DNA from: Alphaproteobacteria bacterium | Lineage (GTDB): Bacteria; Pseudomonadota; Alphaproteobacteria; Micropepsales; Micropepsaceae | Assembly: GCA_947474645.1 (NCBI GenBank) | Contig: CANJJD010000017.1 | Span: 1-50,762 of the forward strand | DNA length: 50,762 bases | Reading direction: 5' to 3' | Position numbers and translations under genes: made by a program | Shown here: piece after piece, positions 16,901 through 24,774 of the stretch | Numbering within the stretch: the stretch's first letter is position 1 | Layout: each line of letters opens with the position of its first letter | Notes under the pieces: model-generated | Databases searched by the model: none | The model's input: the letters and a program-made list of their open reading frames with translations, nothing else | Told to the model about the DNA's origin: nothing

Positions 16901-17704
16901 GCCGATCAGCGAGATCGCGCCGGCATTGACGAAGCTGCCGCCGGACAAGGACGGGCAGGTAAAGCCCGACGGCTTGTTGGTGTCGCTGGCGCAGGAATGA
17001 ATGCCGCCCAGCACCTCCACGCCGATCACGCCGCCGCCCACACCGTTTATGCCGGACTGGATGATGAAGTTGCCGTTCACGGTGCCGTCCAGGTCCACAA
17101 TGACGCTGTTGGACGCTGTGGAATTGACCGTGCTGATCTGACTGATGCCGCCGCCGCCCAACAGGACGTTGCTGGTGATCTTGGTGCCCTGCGTCAGAAA
17201 GAAGGCGGCGGATGCATCGCCCTGCAGGATCAGGGAGGATTGCTGGGTGACGGTGTTGGCGCCGCTCGCCGCGGTGGCGGTCAGGTTGGTGAGGGTGATG
17301 GGGCCGTAAAAGGTATTCCCGCCCGAGATCAGGATACCGCGCTTGCCGGTGCCGCTGCCGCCCAGATCGATGCCGCCGGTGGCCCCGAAGCCGGATGGCG
17401 CAAACCAGCTGCCGCCGGACGTGTCGATCAACAGGCCGACGGCGCCGCCGGCATTGGTATTGGCGATGAAGCCGTTGTTGATGACGGAGTGGTGGCTGTT
17501 GATCGTGACCGCCGGGATGCTGGTCTGGGAAATGCCCACGCTGCCCGAGGCGTTGATGGTGATGTTGCCGCTGCCGGCGGTGCTGAGCGGGGTCGAGGTG
17601 GCGGTGGTGATCGTGACATCGGCGCGCGCCGGCAAAACCGCGGCCAGGGCCGCCGCCAGCAGGGCGCCCGCAGCGGCGGAAAGCATCAAACGGTGCTTGA
17701 TCAA
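13970..17704 (-). CDS. Large autotransporter (type Va secretion) adhesin-like protein
   Basis: A 1244-residue outer-membrane protein. A signal peptide (about 1-28, ending PARA) is followed by a long Gly/Asn/Thr-rich passenger (about 30-920) with repeated NITINASGSV- and GTITVNN-like units that would form a beta-helix. The final 280 or so residues form an autotransporter beta-barrel (TTLWGAEFTGQI, GWFGGAFTFYSGD, WDFQLSPELRVGYRYD). The passenger contains no recognisable protease or lipase motif, so adhesion or surface structure is most likely. The start is TTG at 17704 with AAGAGG upstream. The last residues are VLGRI rather than the usual terminal aromatic, a small oddity for BAM recognition. 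Confidence 0.85.
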   Translation of the reverse strand: MIKHRLMLSAAAGALLAAALAAVLPARADVTITTATSTPLSTAGSGNITINASGSVGISQTSIPAVTINSHHSVINNGFIANTNAGGAVGLLIDTSGGSWFAPSGFGATGGIDLGGSGTGKRGILISGGNTFYGPITLTNLTATAASGANTVTQQSSLILQGDASAAFFLTQGTKITSNVLLGGGGISQISTVNSTASNSVIVDLDGTVNGNFIIQSGINGVGGGVIGVEVLGGIHSCASDTNKPSGFTCPSLSGGSFVNAGAISLIGTQRFNTRGGNPQAGSAIIIGGSIDGGFLSTGPATSNNIAASSISSAGVVLPGVTQPVVLLDPSQSITGSLTAPRGPVVLGPVTADVDTISPGYSFINRGSIQAQPIDGDVSTAAMIIQGSSPTYFTCLSSIAVTCSTTPTARTDTVTTTVNGVSTTTPVTYTATGGILNTGSIDAVAGTNTQTVGNSGVTTATALYIGPYTFVPRLDVVSQAINGNNNTPGSISATVSGIGQGSAFGVVLGPNANVPVINIGKGASITAQVITNTVSPTRTIAPTSSPFSLVSQAIIDQSGTLKTINNAGTIQAFNTILSPATGAATSSITNAIDLSTGTGGGVTVNNSGRILGSVLLASAGNGITLNVGNTGINGTANPAITPAIVNTTTNYAVVGQSLQIDTSGLPPISSPTRIDFGSGSGHFLHVGGFGYVNAVINSGVNSLAVQVDPNGLLYVANTTTPLQATTFNIATNGTLGLAISQANLNSLNPVVQANSANLSGANLALQFGTYISSGFTAATTTSPTVQNITLIRAPVIIDTTIGTQNALLGQNTPFLFETPAESGVTPLTNTIDASGQQVLQLHLLPRSTNARNADGTPGLNLSGNARNQFPFAASALATDNELGSAIATSLTVYNTPGVAASGINVLASQQQAQQVFSQFAPDVSGGTREIAIMITDQASGPVAARQRLLRSYGNQAGDTTLWGAEFTGQIANKGRTSADGTITSYKDHGFGFVLGVDGGSARNGWFGGAFTFYSGDVTQQLPRATRTNTQWYMLTGYTDWRGKNIFVDTQISAAYGNFSQTRDLNIGGLLRQASSRRPGAMVALGVNAGTMLRYSGIDIDPHVSLDGLTLREEGFLETNGGPGLNLDVAPYFASSLRGAIGADLRKTVTIWDFQLSPELRVGYRYDVLQQAVKINAAFQSTGGRSTAGNTMTFIGPDPDTGNTILGLGLGAGTDTWHLGVSYDWIRGNNGSTTQVGILSVLGRI

Positions 17705-18021
17705 CTCAGCCTCTTAAAAATGTCGCCGGACGGCGCCGCCGCCGTTCTCGGCATTATGTTCAGGCCCGCTCCCGGACCAGCGGCCGCGCATGCCCGCGCC
17801 GCCTCGCACCATTTACCCTTGCCCGAACACCCCCGCCCCGCGAACCGGCCGGCCGGGAGGTCTCCTGCAGCGCCTTTGTACCCGGCTATCGTCCCGGTTC
17901 AACAGCAATTTTCGCCTCAAGGACCCCTTTCCCGGCCAAATCCGCCCCTCTTAATCAGGCGTTAGCGGCCTTAAGGGCAAAATCGGCACCGTGAATAAGC
18001 CTTAACCCGCGATTTGCCGCC
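17705..18021. other. Divergent intergenic region
   Basis: The region separates the minus-strand autotransporter from the plus-strand pentapeptide-repeat gene and must hold both promoters. It is C-rich on the plus strand. I see no coding frame with protein-like content, no strong hairpin with a T-tract and no clear promoter consensus. Confidence 0.5.
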
Positions 18022-19266
18022 ATGAACAAGGCCCGCCATACCGGTTTTGCCCGGCTGACCCAGCAGGAGGTCAGCGCCGCGGCCGCGCGCCATGAGATGC
18101 TCTATTCGGGCCGGGTGGGCGGCGCGCGGGCGGTTTTCGCCTTCTGCGACCTGTCGGGGCTGGACCTGGCGGGCCACAATCTGTGCGATTCCGATTTCAC
18201 CGGCGCCATCCTGGAAGAATGCAACTTCGCCGGCGCCAAGCTGGATTCCAGTTCCTTCTTCGGCGCCGACCTGCGCCGCTCCAACCTTTCGGCGGCATCC
18301 CTGCGCCGCGCCGACCTGCGCGGCGCCTCGATGCGCGGCGCCAACCTGATCGGCGCCGATCTCTATGAAGCCGATTTGCGCGAAGGCACCATCGCGGAAA
18401 AGGACAAGTACGGGAACCTGCGCGTGCTGCAGCATGACCTGGGCCCGTCCGAATTGCCGGCCGCGATGATAAACAGCGCCAATCTGGAACGCGCCAAGCT
18501 GACCGGCGCCATCGCCATCCAGGCCGATTTCACCGATGCGGTGATGAAGGGCTGCCGCCTGACCCGCGCCAATCTGCGCCAGGCGCGCCTGACCGGCGCC
18601 AATCTGGAAAATGCCGACCTGTCAGGCTGCAACCTGACCGGCGCCGACATGGCCGGCTGCATCCTGATCGGCGCCAAGATGGACCTGGCCACCACCCATG
18701 GCGCGGACATGGCCGGCACCCTGAAGGAAGCGGCGAAGGCCGATCCCGAGGCCGTGGCCAATATCGAAAATCTCCTGCTCTGCCATTCGCGCTGGGCCGA
18801 AACCGACGGCCGCGAAGGCAAGCCCGCCGACCTGACCGGCATGGATCTGCGGAGCGTCACCAAGCTGTCCCACCGCGTGCTGACCGCCCTGATCGCGCCC
18901 AAGGCGCTGATGTATGGCGTGAGCCTGGAAGGGGCATCGCTGCAGGGCTCCAACCTGGCCGGCGCCGACCTGCGCGGCGTCAATTTCTCAGGCGCGCAGC
19001 TCAACCATGCCGACCTGCGCGACACCAAGCTGGGCCCCTTGATGATCGGCGGCGCGCGGCTGCTTCCCGCGCGGCTGGACAATGCCCAGGCCCGCTATGC
19101 CGATTTCCGCGGTGCCGATTTGCGCCGCGCCCGGCTGTCGGGTTGCGACATGTCCTATGCCAACCTGGTGGACGCCGACCTTCGCGACAGCGAGACCGAT
19201 GGCGTAGATTTCTCCGGCGCCAAGCTGCCGGGACGCTTCGCCGAAGCCCTCGCCGCCACGGCCTGA
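18022..19266 (+). CDS. Pentapeptide-repeat protein
   Basis: A 414-residue protein built mainly of A(D/N)LXX repeats in two blocks (about residues 38-125 and 155-235, then 285-405), for example GADLRRSNLSAASLRRADLR and GANLENADLSGCNLTGADM. These fold as a right-handed quadrilateral beta-helix. A non-repeat linker (about 236-285, with LLLCHSRWAETDGREGKPADL) splits the helix. No signal peptide is present. Some members mimic DNA and protect gyrase; most, like this one, have no assigned function. It is monocistronic, starting at ATG 18022. Confidence 0.82.
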   Translation: MNKARHTGFARLTQQEVSAAAARHEMLYSGRVGGARAVFAFCDLSGLDLAGHNLCDSDFTGAILEECNFAGAKLDSSSFFGADLRRSNLSAASLRRADLRGASMRGANLIGADLYEADLREGTIAEKDKYGNLRVLQHDLGPSELPAAMINSANLERAKLTGAIAIQADFTDAVMKGCRLTRANLRQARLTGANLENADLSGCNLTGADMAGCILIGAKMDLATTHGADMAGTLKEAAKADPEAVANIENLLLCHSRWAETDGREGKPADLTGMDLRSVTKLSHRVLTALIAPKALMYGVSLEGASLQGSNLAGADLRGVNFSGAQLNHADLRDTKLGPLMIGGARLLPARLDNAQARYADFRGADLRRARLSGCDMSYANLVDADLRDSETDGVDFSGAKLPGRFAEALAATA

Positions 19267-19274
19267 TCCAAAAA

Positions 19275-20156
19275 TTAAGCCGCGACCATCGTCGCGCTTT
19301 TGGCGCGGATGAATTGCGCCAGGCGCGACAGCGACACCTTGGCTTCGTTCCTGGCGCCATCGAGCTGGAACAGATGGCCCATGCCGTCATAGATCTCCAC
19401 GCTCACCGAGACCTGGGCGTCGGCGGCGCGGTCGCCCAGCTTGGAGGCGTCGTCGCGCAGGATTTCATTGGCGCCGGCATGGACCATGATGGGCGGAAAG
19501 CCGGTGAGCGCCGCATAGGCGGGCGAGGCATAGGCGTCGCAAGGGTTGGATTTGCGCAGGTAATGGCGCGCCGACAGAAACAGCAGGTCCCAGTCCAGCC
19601 AGGTGTCGGCCTTGCGGTTGCCCAGCATGGACATGCCCGACAGCGACAGGTCCGCCCAGGGCGACAGCGCCACGATCCCGCCGGGCAATTCCAGGCCGGC
19701 ATTCCTCACCGCCAGGGCCACGGCAAAGGCCAGGCCCCCGCCCGCCTCGTCGCCCGCCAGGATGATGGCAGAGGCCGCAACACCCTTGGCCAGAAGCGCG
19801 CGGTAAGCGTCGATGCCGTCGCGCACCGCGGCGGGAAAGAAGGCTTCCGGCGCCAGACGGTATTGGACGCTGAAGGCGCCCACGCCGCTGGCTTCCACCA
19901 GCCTGCCCACCAGCGCGCGATGAGTCTGTGGCGAGCCGGCGACAAAGCCGCCGCCATGGAAATACAGGATGGTGCGGCCCGGATCGTCGCCCACCGCACC
20001 GGCCCATTCGCCGGGAATGGCGCCCAGCTTGCCGGGCGAGAAATCCATCGCTTCGGGCGCAGGGCCGAACTTGGCGAACAGCGCCGCATAGCGGGCCCTG
20101 ACATCCTCGATGCCGGACAAGGGCTTGGGTTGCGGATTTTGCGGCCAGAACGCCAT
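19275..20156 (-). CDS. Alpha/beta hydrolase (HSL/esterase family) lacking the nucleophilic serine
   Basis: About 293 residues of the hormone-sensitive-lipase-like hydrolase fold. The oxyanion-hole motif YFHGGGFVAGS is intact, as is the late His in GMGHLFQL. The nucleophile elbow, normally GDSAGG, reads GDEAGG (Glu142 counted from an upstream GTG at 20171). The glutamate codon GAG is clear in the DNA. Without the serine, classical esterase chemistry is not expected, so this could be a binding protein, a pseudoenzyme or an enzyme with altered chemistry. ATG 20156 is preferred over GTG 20171; neither has a strong ribosome-binding site. Confidence 0.75.
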   Translation of the reverse strand: MAFWPQNPQPKPLSGIEDVRARYAALFAKFGPAPEAMDFSPGKLGAIPGEWAGAVGDDPGRTILYFHGGGFVAGSPQTHRALVGRLVEASGVGAFSVQYRLAPEAFFPAAVRDGIDAYRALLAKGVAASAIILAGDEAGGGLAFAVALAVRNAGLELPGGIVALSPWADLSLSGMSMLGNRKADTWLDWDLLFLSARHYLRKSNPCDAYASPAYAALTGFPPIMVHAGANEILRDDASKLGDRAADAQVSVSVEIYDGMGHLFQLDGARNEAKVSLSRLAQFIRAKSATMVAA

Positions 20157-20190
20157 GGAAAACCGAAGCACCTTTCACCACAAGCCTAAC

Positions 20191-20224
20191 AAAAAAACGG
20201 GGGCATCCCAATGGACGCCCCCGT
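20191..20224 (-). terminator. Terminator of the small heat-shock gene
   Basis: On the minus strand, CGGGGGC (20217-20223) and GCCCCCG (20198-20204) form the stem, and seven T follow (A at 20191-20197 on the plus strand). It lies 25 bases past the hsp20 stop. Confidence 0.8.
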
Positions 20225-20248
20225 TTGTTGGTTAAAAGCCGAGGCGGC

Positions 20249-20692
20249 TTAAGCGGCCTTGGCGCCTTCGATAGTGGTCAGCGCCGGCGCATTGATGGTG
20301 ATGCGGCGAGGCCTCTTTTCTTCCGGCACGATGCGCTCCAGGTCCACATGCAGCAGGCCGTTCTCCAGGCGCGCGGCCTTGACCTCGACATGCTCGGCAA
20401 GCTGGAAGCTGCGGTCGAAGGCGCGGCCGGCAATGCCCTGATACAGAAGCTCGCCGGCGGGCTTTTCGGCCTCGTCGCGCTTGCCGCTGACGGTCAGGAC
20501 GCGGTCCTTCACATCCACCGACAGGTCCTTTTCGGCAAAGCCGGCGACCGCCAGGGAGATGCGGTAATTGTTCTCATCGGAGCGCTCGATATTGTAGGGC
20601 GGATAGCCTTGCTCGGACGCGGACTCCAGAAGACCGATCAGCCGGTCAAAGCCGACGGTGGAACGGAAAAAGGGCGAATAATCGATACGCAT
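20249..20692 (-). CDS. Small heat-shock protein (Hsp20/IbpA-like)
   Basis: A 147-residue Hsp20. The short N-terminal arm (YSPFFRSTVGFDRLIGLL) is typical of alphaproteobacterial IbpA-like proteins. An alpha-crystallin domain follows (about 35-128) with PPYNIERSDENNYRISLAVAG and the GLLHVDLERIVPEEKRPR ending, then a C-terminal extension. It holds unfolding proteins for refolding by DnaK/ClpB. ATG 20692 follows an AGGAGG ribosome-binding site. A candidate RpoH-type promoter lies at 20757-20784. The roughly 60-base leader has paired segments (ACCGG/CCGGT and GTTGC/GCAAC) that might act as a ROSE-like RNA thermometer, which is speculative. Confidence 0.9.
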   Translation of the reverse strand: MRIDYSPFFRSTVGFDRLIGLLESASEQGYPPYNIERSDENNYRISLAVAGFAEKDLSVDVKDRVLTVSGKRDEAEKPAGELLYQGIAGRAFDRSFQLAEHVEVKAARLENGLLHVDLERIVPEEKRPRRITINAPALTTIEGAKAA

Positions 20693-20756
20693 AAGACAAC
20701 CTCCTAAAAGCGTTGCGGTTCGGGACCGGCCCCAGGATGGCAACCGGCAAACCGGT

Positions 20757-20784
20757 ATTTAGGTGGGCCAAGGGGGTCTTCAAG
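20757..20784 (-). promoter_or_regulatory. Candidate RpoH (heat-shock) promoter of hsp20
   Basis: On the minus strand, CTTGAA (20779-20784) matches the -35 of sigma-32 promoters in Alphaproteobacteria. CCACCTAAAT (20757-20766) resembles the -10, with a 12-base gap between the marked ends. The predicted start is about 55-60 bases before the hsp20 ATG. It is supported by consensus similarity and position only. Confidence 0.45.
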
Positions 20785-20850
20785 ACCTTCTCAGGGGCTT
20801 GAAAATCGGGCTTAAGTGCCCATGGAAGCGCCCGATTCAGCAAAAGTATA

Positions 20851-21783
20851 ATGATCCCCGCCGCCATCCTGTTCGATCCCTTGCCCATCAAGGCGGTGGG
20901 GGCGGAACTGCGGGCCGCCAGGTTCCCGGCAGCGCCGGATGTTCCGGCCCGCGGCGTCTGCGTGCTGCTGAACGGCCAGACCGAATTCATCGAGAAATAT
21001 TTCGAGGTGATCGACGAGTTGCGCGGCCGCGGCTTTGCGGTGGCGACCATGGACTGGCGCGGCCAGGGCGGCTCGGCCCGGATGACACAGGACAGCCGCA
21101 AAAGCTTTGTCGGCGACTTTTCCGAATATGACGAAGATCTCGACACGCTGATGAACTGGATCGTGCAGCCCATGCTGGCCGAGGGGCAAAAGCCGGTGGC
21201 GCTGGCCCATTCCATGGGAGGTCACAACCTGCTGTGCGCCCTGACACGGCGGCCCGAAAGGTTTGCGGCCGCCGTGGCGAGCGCGCCGATGATCGCGATT
21301 TCCTTCCGCGGCAAGCGCGAGTTCCTGGTGCGCACGATCACCGCCCTGCAGATGTGGCGCGGTCGTCCCGCCGACTGGGTCTGGGGCATGGAAGCGCGCG
21401 ATCCCCACAAGGTCAGCTTCGCCACCCAGTTGGTCACCTCGGACACGCAGCGTTTCGAGCGCACCCAGATGCTGCTGCGCGAGCATCCCGACCTGCGGCT
21501 GGCGGGCGCGACCTGGAGCTGGCTGGCGGCCGCCTTGCGCTCGATGGACTGGCTGAAGGCGCCGGGGCGTCCCGAAGCCATCACCACGCCGCTTCTGGTG
21601 GTGGGCGCAGGCAAAGACCGGATTTGCGTGACACCGCAGACCAAGGCTTTCGCGGCGCGCCTGCCCGCCGGCGAGTATCTGGAAATCCCCGATGGCGAGC
21701 ATGAACTGATGATGGAGCGCAATCCGATCCGCGCCGCCTTCTGGGCCGGGTTCGATGCCTTCATGGCAAAGCACCAGCCATAA
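20851..21783 (+). CDS. Alpha/beta hydrolase, lysophospholipase (PldB)-like
   Basis: A 310-residue serine hydrolase of the monoglyceride lipase/PldB type. Features are LLNGQTEFIEKYFEVIDEL, then WRGQGGSAR, the nucleophile Ser121 in AHSMGGH, a probable acid Asp in VVGAGKDRICV and the catalytic His in PDGEHELMMERN. This complete triad contrasts with the minus-strand neighbour at 19275-20156. It probably hydrolyses lysophospholipids or monoacylglycerols. It is divergent from hsp20, with the hsp20 promoter just upstream. Confidence 0.82.
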   Translation: MIPAAILFDPLPIKAVGAELRAARFPAAPDVPARGVCVLLNGQTEFIEKYFEVIDELRGRGFAVATMDWRGQGGSARMTQDSRKSFVGDFSEYDEDLDTLMNWIVQPMLAEGQKPVALAHSMGGHNLLCALTRRPERFAAAVASAPMIAISFRGKREFLVRTITALQMWRGRPADWVWGMEARDPHKVSFATQLVTSDTQRFERTQMLLREHPDLRLAGATWSWLAAALRSMDWLKAPGRPEAITTPLLVVGAGKDRICVTPQTKAFAARLPAGEYLEIPDGEHELMMERNPIRAAFWAGFDAFMAKHQP

Positions 21784-21789
21784 AAAACA

Positions 21790-21820
21790 TCGCGCCCCGG
21801 TTGCCCGAGGCGCGACGTCT
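21790..21820. terminator. Terminator between convergent genes
   Basis: TCGCGCC (21790-21796) pairs with GGCGCGA (21809-21815), and inner CCGG/CCCG positions add to the stem. A short T-rich stretch follows on the plus strand and an A-run precedes it, so it could work both ways. Confidence 0.6.
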
Positions 21821-21837
21821 TTAGCTTCAACCAATCG

Positions 21838-22539
21838 TTACTGCGGAGCGACCTGGCCGGCCGACTGGGCAGCAGCCGGGGGGCCGGCAGGGGCAGCCGG
21901 AGCCGGGGTCGCGCCAGACTGCTGATCCTGGGCGGGGGCCGTGTCGTTGGCCTGCGGCGTCGAGGACTGCAGCTGCTGCGGCGCCACAGTGTTCTCGGCC
22001 ACAGCCGAGACATCCGTAGCGGTCGTGGCAGGAGCCGCGCCAACCGGCTGGGTATTGGCAGCCGCCACGTCATTCGGCGACGGCGTGGGCACGACCGGTT
22101 CGGGGATCGCGGCCGCCTGCTGCTGCGGTGCGATGGTCGTTTCGACCGTCGCCGTCGCGGTGCTCATGCTGCGGGCCGGTTTGGCCGAAGCCAACTTCAC
22201 CGGCGCAATGGGCGCAGGTGCGGTTTCAGTCGCAGGCGTCATGGCCGCCGGTTCAGGCGCGGGCTGCGCCATGGGGGCCGGGGCCGGCGATGCCGGCATG
22301 CTGCTGGCCGTCACCACCGGCTTGGAGGAAGACGAACCGGAATAGGCATAAAGGCCAACGCCGGCGACGCCGACCATCAGCGCCATGGCCACCGCGCCCA
22401 CGATCTTGGGCGTGTTGTTGGGTTCACGGTCTTCCGGATTGACAGTGTGGAAGTTGCTCAAGCCCGCACTGTTGCCCGAGGGGCTGTTGTGCAGGGCGAT
22501 CGGATCGTCGGACGGGGCGTTGAAATCACGCAGGGTCAT
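21838..22539 (-). CDS. Single-pass membrane protein with a long Pro/Ala/Gln-rich tail
   Basis: A 233-residue protein with no recognised family. An N-terminal soluble segment (about 1-45) precedes one membrane helix (about 46-66, IVGAVAMALMVGVAGVGLYAY). The remainder is low-complexity Ala/Pro/Thr/Gln sequence without Cys, probably an unstructured periplasmic tail. A perfect AGGAGG-like ribosome-binding site precedes ATG 22539; a longer frame upstream is not used. The make-up recalls TonB- or SPOR-protein linkers without their C-terminal domain. It is monocistronic. Confidence 0.6.
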   Translation of the reverse strand: MTLRDFNAPSDDPIALHNSPSGNSAGLSNFHTVNPEDREPNNTPKIVGAVAMALMVGVAGVGLYAYSGSSSSKPVVTASSMPASPAPAPMAQPAPEPAAMTPATETAPAPIAPVKLASAKPARSMSTATATVETTIAPQQQAAAIPEPVVPTPSPNDVAAANTQPVGAAPATTATDVSAVAENTVAPQQLQSSTPQANDTAPAQDQQSGATPAPAAPAGPPAAAQSAGQVAPQ

Positions 22540-22719
22540 GCTTTCCTCCTGAAAGAAAATATTTCGTTCAGGAAGAGAACGTGATTTCCGCCATGCGGTT
22601 TCGCTTTGCGCAAACAAAGGCAAATTGCGGCGGCATTGCGCGCCCGACGCCGCAATTGTGCGATGAATTAACTCGCAAATACAATGTTTTCAGTGGCTAT
22701 CGTACAGGCGAAAGCTGGG

Positions 22720-23523
22720 TCACGCCTTGCCGGAAAGCAGCGCCACCGCTTCGGTGTGCACGCGGGCATCGCCGCAAGCCAGCGTCCTGGAGCCTTCGCG
22801 CCAGGGCTCGCCGTCCCAGCCGGTGATGATGCCGCCGGCGCCTTCGACCAAAGGAATCATCGCCGCGATATCCCAGCGATGCAGCGGGCCTTCTATCACC
22901 ACATCGACAAACCCCATCGCCAGCATGGCGAAGATGTAGCAGTCGCCGTGATAGCGGGTCAGGCGCGCCTTGGCCTTCACCCCCGCAAACGCCGCTTGTT
23001 CTTCCGCCGACATGTAAGCGGACGGATCGGTAGCGCAGAGGGTGGCGTCCTTCAGGCTTTCGCATTCGCGCACTTTCAGGGGCGTGCGCTTTTCGCCTTC
23101 CAGCAGAACAGAACGGCCATTCACGCCCAGGAAGCGTTCGCCCAGCACCGGCTGGTCGAGAATGCCCAGCACCGGCTCACCGTCATGTTCCAGCGCGATC
23201 AGCGAGCCCCATTCGTGACGGCCGGTGATGAAGGCGCGGGTGCCGTCCACCGGATCGAGCACCCAGCGCCACTTGTTGGCGCGCAGCCCGGCGGGCTTCT
23301 CGCCATATTCCTCGCCCAGGATGGCGTCCTGCGGACGTTCGCGGTCAATGATGGCGCGGATGGCGCGCTCGGCGCCGCGGTCGGCCTCGGTGACCGGATC
23401 GAAGGCATGCACACCAGGCTTGTGCGTCACCTCGATACGCTGGCGGAAATAGGGACGGATCACCGCTCCCGACGCATCGGCCAGGCGGTTGGCGAAGGCG
23501 ACAAGTTTGTCATCCACTATCAT
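22720..23523 (-). CDS. hisN: Histidinol-phosphatase, inositol monophosphatase family
   Basis: About 267 residues of the IMPase superfamily. Motifs: DPVTEADRGAERAI, GEEYGE, the metal-binding DPVDGTRAFITG, and HRWDIAAMIPLVEGAGG. The TRAFITGRHEWGSLIAL text matches HisN-type histidinol-phosphatases, which release phosphate from L-histidinol phosphate in the eighth step of histidine synthesis. ATG 23523 is chosen; a GTG at 23550 would add nine residues. No other his gene is adjacent, which is common for hisN. An inositol phosphatase role is the alternative. Confidence 0.82.
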   Translation of the reverse strand: MIVDDKLVAFANRLADASGAVIRPYFRQRIEVTHKPGVHAFDPVTEADRGAERAIRAIIDRERPQDAILGEEYGEKPAGLRANKWRWVLDPVDGTRAFITGRHEWGSLIALEHDGEPVLGILDQPVLGERFLGVNGRSVLLEGEKRTPLKVRECESLKDATLCATDPSAYMSAEEQAAFAGVKAKARLTRYHGDCYIFAMLAMGFVDVVIEGPLHRWDIAAMIPLVEGAGGIITGWDGEPWREGSRTLACGDARVHTEAVALLSGKA

Positions 23524-23567
23524 GGTCGGGTTATAGAGGTAGTAGGCCACCGCAGGCTAGATGGCGC

Positions 23568-24752
23568 CTACACCCTGGCTGTGGTCCAGCCGCAAATTGC
23601 CAGCAGGACAAAGAAGCCGAAGACATACGCGACGGGCACATGCCAGCCCTCCTTTACCCAGCGCACAGCGGAACGGCCTTCCGGAAATATGCTGGTCAAT
23701 GCCACGCCCGCCGACGAACCGAACCACAGACAGGAACCGCCAACGCCGACTGCATAGGCCAGCAAAGCCCAGTCATAGCCCCCCTGCTCCAACGCCAGGG
23801 CCGTCAGCGGAATATTGTCGAACACCGCTGCGATGATTCCGATGCCAAACGTGCTTTGCCAACTGGGTACCGGGAGGGACTCCACCGGCATCAGCGAAGC
23901 GGATCCCACCAAAGCAATCAGGAAGACCGCGCCCGTGGCGGCCGGGGGCAATACCGTCCAGTCGGGCTTGCGGATCAGCGTGGTCACCAGGATCGCAGCC
24001 CACAGCCCCAGGCCCAGGGCGGGAATGGCGTGTTCAAGGTGGGGCGCAAAGCCGGCGACCGCGATATTGGTCCCGACCAGCGCCGCCAGCATCGCCAGGA
24101 CGGTGCCGAGCCGCCCCCAGTCTATCGGCAGATCGGGGCCTTCATGCGGATGCACGGGCGCCAGCCGATGCTGCTGTAGGGCGGCGGCAGTGCCAAACAC
24201 GGCAAAGCACGCAATCGCGCCAATGAAGGCGGGCGCAACGACCAGAGGCGAGATGCCGGCAATCCAGATCATGGTGGTCGTGGTGTCGCCGATTACGCTG
24301 CCGGCGCCCCCAGCATTGGCCGCCGCGACGATGGCGGCAAGAAATCCCACACCGACCTTGCCGCGATAGGCATGCCGCGCCACCACGCCGCCCACCACCG
24401 CTCCTGCGATATTGTCGAGGAAGATGGACAGCACGAAAATGAAAGCCAGCAGAAACAATCCGCCAGTCCAGTTGCGGGGCAGCAGTCCCGGCATGGCTTC
24501 GGGCGCGTTGGAAAGTTCGAACTGGTTGGCCAGCACGGCAAAACCCAGCAGCAGCAGGAACAGGTTCGCCAGCAGCACCCATTCCTCGGAAAAATGCGCG
24601 GTCAGCCCCGCAGCGCCGCCCGGCTCCGACAACTTGTAGGCGATGACAGCGGCCAACCCCGCCAGCGATATCCAGAGCGAGGCGCGATGGAATATCGCAA
24701 CGCCCGCCAGGGTGAGTCCGAACAGATAGAATTCCACCGGGATGCCCAGCAT
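23568..24752 (-). CDS. NhaD/ArsB-superfamily ion transporter
   Basis: A 394-residue inner-membrane protein with about 11-12 helices. It contains FLDNIAGAVVGGVVAR and a second, inverted-type FDNIPLTALALEQGG, plus ANAGGAGSVIGDTTTTMIW. Paired DN motifs and a TTTTM loop are features of the ion-transporter (IT) superfamily that includes NhaD sodium/proton antiporters and citrate transporters. Sodium/proton exchange or small-anion transport is likely; the ion is not determined. It is followed (minus strand) by hisN and preceded by a small membrane protein, with short gaps. Confidence 0.72.
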   Translation of the reverse strand: MLGIPVEFYLFGLTLAGVAIFHRASLWISLAGLAAVIAYKLSEPGGAAGLTAHFSEEWVLLANLFLLLLGFAVLANQFELSNAPEAMPGLLPRNWTGGLFLLAFIFVLSIFLDNIAGAVVGGVVARHAYRGKVGVGFLAAIVAAANAGGAGSVIGDTTTTMIWIAGISPLVVAPAFIGAIACFAVFGTAAALQQHRLAPVHPHEGPDLPIDWGRLGTVLAMLAALVGTNIAVAGFAPHLEHAIPALGLGLWAAILVTTLIRKPDWTVLPPAATGAVFLIALVGSASLMPVESLPVPSWQSTFGIGIIAAVFDNIPLTALALEQGGYDWALLAYAVGVGGSCLWFGSSAGVALTSIFPEGRSAVRWVKEGWHVPVAYVFGFFVLLAICGWTTARV

Positions 24753-24774
24753 TCCTAAGCCACCTTCCAGATCA

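Noticed and set aside
15650..17965. A 771-codon plus-strand frame antisense to the autotransporter
   Set aside because: Composition is Gly/Ala/Arg/His noise with no domain. The minus-strand frame has a signal peptide, repeats and a beta-barrel. It is a GC-rich antisense artefact.
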